Assembly: GCF_019297835.1 (NCBI RefSeq) | Contig: NZ_CP079203.1 | Coordinates: 2,904,501 to 2,968,500 of the forward strand | DNA length: 64,000 nt | DNA from: Sphingomonas sanguinis | GTDB lineage: Bacteria > Pseudomonadota > Alphaproteobacteria > Sphingomonadales > Sphingomonadaceae | Direction of reading: 5' to 3' | Part shown: in pieces, positions 26,380-33,495 of the stretch | Layout of the letters: the number at the start of each line of letters is the position of its first letter | How positions within the stretch are numbered: position 1 is the stretch's first letter | Position numbers and translations under genes: made by a program | Notes under the pieces: model-generated | The model's database searches: none | The model's input: only the letters and a program-made list of their open reading frames with translations | What the model was told of the DNA's origin: nothing

Positions 26380-28308
26380 ATGACATGGCGACGCCGCGCT
26401 CTTGTTCTGTTTTGGTCGGTGTGGGGATTGGTCATGAGCGGTCCTGCGTTCGCTGCCGTTGTCTCCTCCCACCCGGAGACGGCGGAAACAGGCGTCTTCG
26501 CAAGTCTGCTGAAGGATGCCGAGGTCGGTATCGCGCTCATGGCTCGTCAAATGGCACAGCCGGCACCAGATGCAGTCAGGCTTGTGTGGCTCCTGCTGAC
26601 TCTGGCGTTGGCCTACGGGATCGTCCGACCGGCCCGTGAATGGGCGATCAGACGACTTTCAGCCTTCCTGGCGAGGGGGCAGCGGCACTCCGACCTCACT
26701 GTCTTCGGACGGGCTCTGGGAGCGGTGATCATCACGCTGGTCACTTTCAGCATCGGAAGTGCAGCGGTGCTCAACGCCGTCAGTTCCTGCCTGATGCTTC
26801 TTCCCGAGATGCAGGCGCTGGTGGGCGTCGTGACCACCGGCTGCGTCCTCTCGGGGCTGGGCCTGGGGATCGGCCGGGCCTTACGATCTCCGGATGCCAA
26901 GGAACTGCGACCGGTTCAGCTGCCCCCCGGCCTCGGTCAGACGATCGCCATCTACCCGTTCGCCGGCGGTATCCTGCTCGGGGCCGTCTCATTCGTGGAT
27001 TCGGCATCGCGCATGCTGCACGCGTCAGCCTCATCCTGGGGAGTCGCGCAAGGGATCGTGGCCCTTGCGCAACTGCTGCTGATTGGACGCTTTCTGGTGT
27101 TGGCCGGCCAGGCACGCGAGCGTTCCACGCTTACCGTGGCCGGGGATGAAAAGCCGCGTCTCCCTGCTGTCTTCGGACTGACCGCAATCGTCTGGAGCAT
27201 CATCGCCGTAGCCGCCGTCGCCCTGCTTCTGGGCCATGCCCGATTCGCCATGACGGTCCTGCAGGAGATCCTGTGGGCCGCCCTCGTACTGACCACCACC
27301 TGGATCATCACGCGCTTCCTCGATGCCCTGGTCGTCCAGCTGCTCAGCCAGAATCAACGCACGACCCGCTTCGCGACGGGGGTCGTCGGCGTTCAGAAGA
27401 TGAGGATAGACCAGGCGGCGCTGCTGATGAGCGCCGTGATGAATGTCGTGATCTGGCTCATCGCCCTTCTGCTCACGATCGCTCCTCTGCATGGACGCGG
27501 CGACAACGTCGTCGAGCAGGTGCGGCCGAAGCCGATGCTCGCGTCGCTACGCTACATCGATCTGACGCCTGGAACGATCTTCACGGCCGTCATGATCCTC
27601 GCCGGCGGGATCGCTGCGACGCGCATGATCCGGGGCTGGCTCGAGCGGCGTTTCCTACCTGCCACGACCCTCGACATCGCGGCGCGCACCTCGATCACCA
27701 CCGGTCTGGGCTACATCGGGGTCATATTCGCCCTCGTGGGGGCCAGCAGCGCGCTCGGACTGCAGCTCGAGAAGGTCACGCTGATCGCCAGTGCTCTCAC
27801 CGTGGGCATCGGTTTCGGCCTGCAGGCGATCATCCAGAATTTCGTCTCCGGCATCATCATGCTCTTCGAGCGACCGGTCAAGATCGGCGACCGCGTCCTG
27901 GTCAGCGGATCCGAAGGAAGGATCCGCAAGATGCGTGTTCGCGCGACCGAGCTGGTCGCAGACGATGGCTCGGTGGCGATCATTCCGAATTCCGCCTTCA
28001 TATCATCGATCGTGGTGAACAAGTCGGAGGTCGCGGCGCCAACCGAGCTGTCGTTGAAGATCATCGTGACCGGGATCGCATCCGCGCGTGCCGCCAAGGA
28101 TCTTCTTCAAGGCATTCTGGGCGCTTCCGAGGTCGGTGGCGGGAATCCTTCCGCCCGCATCGATCTGGAGAAGATCGGTGATCATGAGTTCGTCTTCCAG
28201 GTGCATGTCCGCCCCAATGGGGGGAAGGTCACACCCGATGTACGGAGCCGACTGCTCATGGAGTTGAGTGAGAAGTCTCTCGATGGAGTTTCGATAACCT
28301 CTGAATGA
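26380..28308 (+). CDS. Mechanosensitive ion channel of the MscS family, multi-helix type
   Basis: 642 residues. A signal-like N-terminus and about ten hydrophobic helices lead to the MscS pore helix and beta domain: LTVGIGFGLQAIIQNFVSGI (TM3, about residues 467-486) followed by LFERPVKIGDRVLV and the TELVADDGSVAIIPNSAFI segment. The last two are the hallmark of the MscS cytoplasmic cage (PF00924). Such channels open under membrane tension and release solutes after osmotic down-shock. The start has a GAGGTG ribosome site. The extra N-terminal helices place it with the larger YbdG/MscK-like members. Confidence 0.9.
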   Translation: MTWRRRALVLFWSVWGLVMSGPAFAAVVSSHPETAETGVFASLLKDAEVGIALMARQMAQPAPDAVRLVWLLLTLALAYGIVRPAREWAIRRLSAFLARGQRHSDLTVFGRALGAVIITLVTFSIGSAAVLNAVSSCLMLLPEMQALVGVVTTGCVLSGLGLGIGRALRSPDAKELRPVQLPPGLGQTIAIYPFAGGILLGAVSFVDSASRMLHASASSWGVAQGIVALAQLLLIGRFLVLAGQARERSTLTVAGDEKPRLPAVFGLTAIVWSIIAVAAVALLLGHARFAMTVLQEILWAALVLTTTWIITRFLDALVVQLLSQNQRTTRFATGVVGVQKMRIDQAALLMSAVMNVVIWLIALLLTIAPLHGRGDNVVEQVRPKPMLASLRYIDLTPGTIFTAVMILAGGIAATRMIRGWLERRFLPATTLDIAARTSITTGLGYIGVIFALVGASSALGLQLEKVTLIASALTVGIGFGLQAIIQNFVSGIIMLFERPVKIGDRVLVSGSEGRIRKMRVRATELVADDGSVAIIPNSAFISSIVVNKSEVAAPTELSLKIIVTGIASARAAKDLLQGILGASEVGGGNPSARIDLEKIGDHEFVFQVHVRPNGGKVTPDVRSRLLMELSEKSLDGVSITSE

Positions 28309-28418
28309 CTGCGCTGAGTCATCTCCTTGATATGGGGTGCCCGTTCGCAACTACACCGGCGTGAGCTGGATCTCGCCTTCACGAGGAGACGCACTCGCCG
28401 CACGGAAGGGCGCGCACC

Positions 28419-28499
28419 ATGAGACTGATCGAGTTGCTGCCCGGTATCGCGATCATGCTTCTTGCGACGGTGATGATGGAACTCTTCGACGCAGCATAA
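28419..28499 (+). CDS. 26-residue membrane microprotein candidate
   Basis: ATG with a GGAAGGG ribosome site 8 bases upstream encodes MRLIELLPGIAIMLLATVMM, then ELFDAA and stop. It is one hydrophobic helix with short polar ends, like many single-helix small membrane proteins. It lies 110 bp after the MscS gene on the same strand. Too short for family assignment; the ribosome site and clean helix argue that it is translated. Confidence 0.4.
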   Translation: MRLIELLPGIAIMLLATVMMELFDAA

Positions 28500-28541
28500 A
28501 CGGCAACCCCGTCCTCCGACCTCCTCGCCAGCGCCCCCCCT

Positions 28542-29099
28542 TCAGACGATCGCCGCGACTCCGGTCACCCTGCGGGGCTGTACAGCGCGACCGAGATAGT
28601 GGTCCCCGTCGTCGTATGCGATCTGGGTCCAGCGCTCAGCGCAGTCGAAGGCCATGTGCTGGCGGTTGCGCTTGGGGCCCATGGCGCGGATCAGAAGGGC
28701 CTCAAGATCGCCGATCGTAGTGCTGGTGTCCCCGGAGACGTCGGTCTGCGGATCGCCGAGACCCAGAACGCCACTCGTCGCGCTCGCGGGAAGGAGCGGA
28801 CGGAAGCCGAACCAGCTGAAGCGATCCCATCTGCCCTTCAGGTGATCCGTCTTGTGGTCCTTCAGCCGTTTGCCCATGCCTTGGTTGCGGGTGAGGCCGA
28901 CATAGCTCGGGCCGTAGTCGTCATAGAGGATGTATACGCCCTGCTGATGCCGGAAGTCCGCCACCCTCAGGCTGCCTCGATTGCTGCCGATCCTGCCGAG
29001 GAGTCGGAAGCTGTCGCGGACCCCCATCCCCGGATGCCAATCGATCTCGTCCTCGCGCCAGAAGTGAACCGCGCCGGGTTTGCCGGAGGCCGTTGGATG
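28542..29099 (-). CDS. GIY-YIG domain protein, probably missing its 5' end
   Basis: About 185 codons. The GIY-YIG nuclease core is visible: QQGVYILYDDYGPSYVGLT supplies the paired (G)VYIL and YVG strands, and KRLKDHKTDHLKGRWDRFSWFG follows with the Arg/His helix. A downstream Glu (DLEALLIRAM) is the likely metal ligand. The frame has no start before the abutting IS3 fragment at 29104, so the N-terminus may have been cut off by IS activity. An internal ATG at 29027 would give 161 residues and still keep the whole domain. Probable structure-specific or restriction-type endonuclease. Confidence 0.7.
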   Translation of the reverse strand, partial: HPTASGKPGAVHFWREDEIDWHPGMGVRDSFRLLGRIGSNRGSLRVADFRHQQGVYILYDDYGPSYVGLTRNQGMGKRLKDHKTDHLKGRWDRFSWFGFRPLLPASATSGVLGLGDPQTDVSGDTSTTIGDLEALLIRAMGPKRNRQHMAFDCAERWTQIAYDDGDHYLGRAVQPRRVTGVAAIV

Positions 29100-29103
29100 T
29101 GAG

Positions 29104-29167
29104 TCACGCTGCGATGACGAACGCCACGTAGACGAACTCCGCCCAGGTCGCGACGTAGGTGAACGCC
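29104..29167 (-). pseudogene. IS3-family transposase (orfB) fragment
   Basis: Encodes only FTYVATWAEFVYVAFVI and two more residues before a stop. This is the first strand of the DDE integrase core of IS3-type OrfB (usual form: TYVATW..FVYVAFVID), with the catalytic Asp just lost. It is joined directly to an IS21 fragment on its 5' side and to the GIY-YIG gene on its 3' side. Confidence 0.65.
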
Positions 29168-29525
29168 GGTGCATTCATCACGTCCCGACGGCGTGCCTGC
29201 CGCCAGCGGGCCGAATAGCGGCGCACCGCATCGTGTGAGCCGTCGAACCCTCGCGCAGCAGCAGATCGTGGATGCGCGTGATACGCAGCTTCTCGCGCTG
29301 CGGCCGCGCCTCGTCTTCCTCTCGCAACGCATCCAGTCTTGCCTGGAACGGCCCCAGATTGGGCAGCGGCTGCACCTCGCGCCGGTATCCCATGTCCGCA
29401 TCCGGCGCCCGGATCGCCTTGCGCACCACTTTGCGGGATAAAGGCAGGTCTCGCATGGTCGCCTTGATGGCTTTCCCCGCCGCATGCTCGCGCCGAATCC
29501 TCAACACCGTCTCCAATGCCAACAT
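29168..29525 (-). pseudogene. IS21-family IstA transposase fragment, frameshifted
   Basis: N-terminal part of IstA: MLALETVLRIRREHAAGKAI, DLPLSRKVVRKAIR (the HTH), then PLPNLGPFQARLDALREEDE and REKLRITRIHDLLLREG. At about 29250 one base appears to be missing. In the other frame the protein goes on as FDGSHDAVRRYSARWRQARR, the expected IstA continuation, before running into the IS3 fragment. No IstB gene or terminal repeats remain. Confidence 0.75.
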
Positions 29526-29764
29526 CCCGATCTCGCCGCCTGACGAACCGCCAAGCGTGCAGCCTAGACCGCCGCGATTAGGGAGCTTTTTCGACGCAGA
29601 TCACCGCGCTACCGGGGTCCCTTTTCCATCCTGATCCACAACGGTGGACTCCGGCGGCCGGAAATCTGAACGTGGTCGAAAGTATCCCGAGTCAGGCATG
29701 GGAGCACCCTTCCGGGGCCGGAGGCGCGATGCGGCCGAAGTGCACTGTCGCGGCCGAACGCATG

Positions 29765-31444
29765 TTAGATCAATTCGTCGAAATCCACGTCATAGGCGTT
29801 CGGAAACACGTCGCCGTCCTCGTCCGACGCGTCAGAGCGTCTTCTCTTCGACTTGCCTTCGGAATCGTACCCGTACCTAGTCCGGCTGATCGCATCGGCT
29901 CGCCCGCCCCTCACGGCGCTGACGTGAGCCTTGAAGTCGATCAGCTTCACCCTTCTGCTCGCGAGATGCTCCATCTCCTCCGCCAGCGTTCCTCCGAAGG
30001 CCATGCCCGTGAAACCGGTGGAACGTGCGACCAGATTGAGGAGCCAGTCACCGTCGTTGGACGCGAGTTTCGCCGCCCTGAACCTGATCGGCGGCTTGCG
30101 TGCGAGCCGCTTCGCACCGTGGGCAGCCACGATGAGCGCCCTGATGTGCGCGTTCGGATTGCCGCAGCAGGCGGTCGCCAGTTGCTCCGTCACCTCGAGC
30201 TCCGCCGTGAACAGCAGCCATAGCAGCCAGACGACCTCGTGATGGTGGTTGAACGCTAGGTGGCGATGTATCAGGTTGTAGGACGCCTCCCTCCAGCCGT
30301 CCCGATCGATCGCGCCGCCGTCCGCGACCCTCTTGACCACGAGCAACGCGACGTAGTCGATCGCGTGCGGGTGATGGAACATGATGCGTTGGAGATACGG
30401 TTCGATCGTGTCCCAGTCCGGCCCGCCGTACGAACGGATCTGGTCCAGCGTCCGGAGCGCAATCTTCACGGGGCTGTCGGACTTGATCTCACGTGCGATC
30501 TGGAGGGCCTTGTTGACGAAGAGCACTAGGTCCTCGGTGTCGGGATCCCCGAGCCATCCGCCCATGCCGCGCGCATTCTGACGAAGCTCCTGAGCCCAAA
30601 TCTCGTTCAGCGGCTCGACGCCTCTCATGACGTAGGTCTTCCCGTCGTTCACGTTGAGACTGTACCGCTGCAGGGTGTCGCGCAGCGTCGAGAGGGCGAC
30701 CAGTGCCTCCGCTTCGCTGCTCAGACCGAGATAATAGTCGTCCACGTGACGCGCGGCCCCCACGACGGCCGTACCGAACCCCGCCTTCAGCTCGGCGTCA
30801 AGACCCGCCATCACGAACTCGGCGATGAGCCGGAACGCGTCCGGCCCGACGAGGAGACCCTGCGACTCCCCCATCTGGCAGTTCCGGACGAACAGATCGA
30901 GCGCGTTGAACGTGTTGGCGGCGGATCGCGGGCTGGTGTCCGCCTTCGCCTCCCTGATGCCGTGGGCCGACCAGACGATGGCGTGGGAATACACGCTGGG
31001 GAAGAACTGCGCCACGTCTGTCCTGAGCACGTGACCGGCGTACCGGAGCTTCCTCGACGCCACGGTCGTCAGCTCGGAGAGGGACTGCATGATGATGGGG
31101 CGATCGTCGTCCTCGCGTCCGACCTTGGGTCGACTGACGGAGAAGGGAGAGGAGTCGAAGCGCGCGGCAAACTCGCCCCAGTGATCGGCTATGAAACTCG
31201 CGACGTGGAAGTACGAGATCGGATTGGGCGTTCCGTAGTAGCGCCGGCTGCCGTCGTGCTTGGTGCCGCTGTAGCGGATGTAGTCCGAGTGGCGCTTCGC
31301 CTGGAACGCCCGACCCTTCAGGGTCCGCACGAGACCGGACAACGCGCGCTTCAGGTCCGTGGAGACGAAGCATGGAGGCAGGACCTCCGGGAACAGGCCC
31401 TTCTGCAGCAGCCCGTACCTGTTCCTGATCTCACGTTCGGCCAC
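29765..31444 (-). CDS. Stand-alone reverse transcriptase of the Abi/UG (defence-associated) type
   Basis: 559 residues. The RT domain covers about residues 40-290: motif A is LRTDVAQFFPSVYSHAI (Asp143), motif B SQGLLVGPDAF (194-204), motif C ARHVDDYYLG (Asp235-Asp236), motif D near LNVNDGKTYVM. All catalytic Asp residues are present. The last 270 residues are mostly helical with no known motif and end in a charged tail. Such an extension after an RT with a non-YADD motif C is typical of Abi/'unknown group' RTs linked to phage defence (DRT/AbiK-like), not of group II introns or retroelements; no maturase domain is seen. It stands alone on the minus strand. Confidence 0.85.
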   Translation of the reverse strand: MAEREIRNRYGLLQKGLFPEVLPPCFVSTDLKRALSGLVRTLKGRAFQAKRHSDYIRYSGTKHDGSRRYYGTPNPISYFHVASFIADHWGEFAARFDSSPFSVSRPKVGREDDDRPIIMQSLSELTTVASRKLRYAGHVLRTDVAQFFPSVYSHAIVWSAHGIREAKADTSPRSAANTFNALDLFVRNCQMGESQGLLVGPDAFRLIAEFVMAGLDAELKAGFGTAVVGAARHVDDYYLGLSSEAEALVALSTLRDTLQRYSLNVNDGKTYVMRGVEPLNEIWAQELRQNARGMGGWLGDPDTEDLVLFVNKALQIAREIKSDSPVKIALRTLDQIRSYGGPDWDTIEPYLQRIMFHHPHAIDYVALLVVKRVADGGAIDRDGWREASYNLIHRHLAFNHHHEVVWLLWLLFTAELEVTEQLATACCGNPNAHIRALIVAAHGAKRLARKPPIRFRAAKLASNDGDWLLNLVARSTGFTGMAFGGTLAEEMEHLASRRVKLIDFKAHVSAVRGGRADAISRTRYGYDSEGKSKRRRSDASDEDGDVFPNAYDVDFDELI

Positions 31445-31938
31445 GTCGACCGCCTACCGCATCCATCCGCATCTCGCGATGGTGGATCGATCGCAGTGTC
31501 AGATCAAGCCGCAGGCACGGGCACGGGCACGGGCACGGGCACGGACCGCTTGACCGGCACGCGATCGGTGACTGCCCTACGCCGCTGCCGCCCTGCGACG
31601 CCGTTTGGAGGCGACTGCCCAAGGAGATCGTGGACCAGCAGCCCCGTACAGGATTCCCATCGACGCGCCCTTGTCATGGGTCGCTTACGACCTAGATCGG
31701 AGGCTATGGGTCTTCTGCTCGCCTTGCTGCGCAGTCAGCTCGCCATGCTGGCTGGCGTGGTCGGGGGGGAGCCCGTTCCCTCCGTGCGCCAGCCGGCTGT
31801 TCGGAAGTGCCATCGGCGTACTCCGGTGATCGCAAGTAATCGTGGGTCGCCGCAGCCCTTCCGCGATCATCCGCCCCAAGCGTGGGCCGTCCCCTGACTG
31901 CACATCCTTCAATGTTCGGCATGAAGGGAGTTAGCAGG
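31445..31938. other. 494-bp gap upstream of the reverse transcriptase
   Basis: No convincing gene. It contains the GGCACG hexamer repeat and would hold the RT promoter (minus strand). If this RT resembles systems that copy a partner RNA, the RNA could be encoded here, but no conserved structure was recognised. Confidence 0.4.
31514..31544. repeat. Hexamer tandem repeat (GGCACG)5
   Basis: Five perfect copies of GGCACG plus one base, 70 bp upstream of the reverse transcriptase start codon. Short repeats of this kind can change in number by slippage. The position in the RT upstream region suggests an effect on its promoter or a role in a leader RNA, which is inference. Confidence 0.85.
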
Positions 31939-32301
31939 ATGAAAGAGGTTTCGCGCGGAGACGCGCGGTATGCGGCGGACGACGGTCCGACCCGGTCGGA
32001 GGCGAACGGTGTGCGCTCCCGGAGCGTTCCGGATCTTGACGGCGTGGCAGGCGGTACCGGGGCCGGGCTGCCCTTGGCGGTCCTGGTCGGAGCCACGAAG
32101 AGGGCGGACACGCCCAGTGGCTGCTCGGTGCTATTCCACCTGCAGCTGCCCGACTCTACCATCGTCGACCTGAGCTACGCCACCCTGCTGACGCTTCTCC
32201 GGTTTGCGCAGCGGGAGGGAGTCGTGCCAACCCTCGACGAGGACTGGTGGTCGCGGACGGGATGCTCGGATGGTTGCGCACTTCAAGATGCGGAAGGGTG
32301 A
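31939..32301 (+). CDS. Hypothetical 120-residue protein
   Basis: ATG 31939 with AGGGAG about 10 bases upstream. The first half is low-complexity; the second half (CSVLFHLQLPDSTIVDLSYATLLTLLRFAQREGVVPTLDEDWW) has a balanced, amphipathic composition that suggests a small folded domain. No family recognised. It is followed 7 bp later by the zinc-binding protein gene, so the two are probably coupled. Confidence 0.5.
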   Translation: MKEVSRGDARYAADDGPTRSEANGVRSRSVPDLDGVAGGTGAGLPLAVLVGATKRADTPSGCSVLFHLQLPDSTIVDLSYATLLTLLRFAQREGVVPTLDEDWWSRTGCSDGCALQDAEG

Positions 32302-32308
32302 GACGGCC

Positions 32309-33178
32309 GTGAAGAAGATCACACCGCACGTCGTCGAGGCCGATCTGGGGAGGCGGCATCCCTGGCTGCAGAAGGGACGCACGCGGGACGGCGACAGCCA
32401 TTTCGCCGTCTGCCCGTACTGCGAAAACCCCATTCAACTGAAGGGGCTCTACCACCGGAACGCGGGTGGGACCCGACCCTACGGCAGTCATGTCGGGGAA
32501 CCGGTCGAAGGCTTCGCGTTCGACGGCGCCGACCACGAATTCTGTCCCTTCCGGTACAAACGGGACCGGCCCGACCGGAACGCGCGCCGCCCCCGGGGTG
32601 CGATGGGCATGCACCTCGTGGAGATGGCGGTTTCGGAGTTCGACCGCATCGTCCTCATCCTGCGCGAGGATTTGGGGTTCCGCTTCTCGAACCTCTTCGC
32701 GCGCCGGATGCTCGAACAGTGGTTCGATTCCGGCGGATACCTTTACACCGGCGCACACCTACGGAATCTGCCCTGGATGATCGCGTACTTCGGCCCATCC
32801 CAGAACCTCTTCGGCCAGCCGATCGGTCGCAACGGGGATATGGCCGCCGCCGTGCGGAAGATCGTGCCGAACGCGGTCATCTCCGACGAGGGGCGGCTCG
32901 TGGGGGGCGAAAGCTGGATACGGCTCGACCTGCAGTGCCTGCACCACAGGATTGAGGCGAAGCCGGACGGGACCCTCGAGGAGCGGATGGACGCGACCGT
33001 CCGGGACTTCACGGACACGAACGTCCCGGAACGCGCCCCGCTCGTCCATCGCAGCCGGATCACGTTCCGGCCCGAGGCCTTCGAAGCGCTCGTCAACACG
33101 GCGCCCGGCAAGGCGAGACGCGACGAGAAGCTCCTCGAGATCGCGGCGCTCGTCGCGGGAGAGAAGATCGGTGGCTGA
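32309..33178 (+). CDS. Zinc-binding protein of unknown function
   Basis: 289 residues from a GTG at 32309, which has the ribosome site GGAAGGGTGAG overlapping the stop of the previous gene; earlier in-frame ATGs exist but lack one. Residues 25-90 hold a likely zinc module: CPYCENP, YHRNAGGTRPYGSHVGE and HEFCPF. The rest has balanced composition with a helical segment around LREDLGFRFSNLFARRMLEQWF. No catalytic motif seen. It is the middle gene of a three-gene plus-strand set between the reverse transcriptase and an unknown pair, in a defence-gene neighbourhood. Confidence 0.6.
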   Translation: MKKITPHVVEADLGRRHPWLQKGRTRDGDSHFAVCPYCENPIQLKGLYHRNAGGTRPYGSHVGEPVEGFAFDGADHEFCPFRYKRDRPDRNARRPRGAMGMHLVEMAVSEFDRIVLILREDLGFRFSNLFARRMLEQWFDSGGYLYTGAHLRNLPWMIAYFGPSQNLFGQPIGRNGDMAAAVRKIVPNAVISDEGRLVGGESWIRLDLQCLHHRIEAKPDGTLEERMDATVRDFTDTNVPERAPLVHRSRITFRPEAFEALVNTAPGKARRDEKLLEIAALVAGEKIGG

Positions 33179-33377
33179 GGCGGAAGCTCCGGGCGAATGG
33201 TTCGGTGACGCGTTCCTCGTCCTCGAAGACGTGCGTGCGGGCAGGACGTTCGCCGTGTCGGTCGCGACCTTGGCCAAATGCCTGCGTACCGCGGAGGTGA
33301 TGCACCTCGTACCGCCGCTCGGTGATGACTGGCGGCCGCCGGAAATGCCGGAGAGCTCGGGCCCGGGAGATCAATGA
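33171..33377 (+). CDS. Hypothetical 68-residue protein
   Basis: GTG start inside the last codons of the zinc-protein gene (8-bp overlap), so translation is probably coupled. The sequence (WFGDAFLVLEDVRAGRTFAV, ATLAKCLRTAEVMHLVPPL) has a folded-domain composition with a WRPPEMP end. No known motif. Its overlap with the gene before it is the main evidence that it is real. Confidence 0.5.
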   Translation: MAEAEAPGEWFGDAFLVLEDVRAGRTFAVSVATLAKCLRTAEVMHLVPPLGDDWRPPEMPESSGPGDQ

Positions 33378-33495
33378 CCATTGCGCATCCGTGCTCCGGC
33401 GGGGAAGCCGCACCTCCGGCGGTCGGCGTCCGCGGATCCGGCCTTCCGCGGTGCGGATGGGGCGGCGACCGATCGTCCGGCGGGCGTCGATCTGC

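Noticed and set aside
29765..31444. Group II intron or retron reverse transcriptase
   Set aside because: No maturase/endonuclease domain, no intron ends, and motif C is HVDDYY, not YADD; a retron msr-msd was not recognised in the flanks.
31514..31544. CRISPR-like repeat
   Set aside because: The unit is 6 bp, contiguous and without spacers; no cas genes are present.
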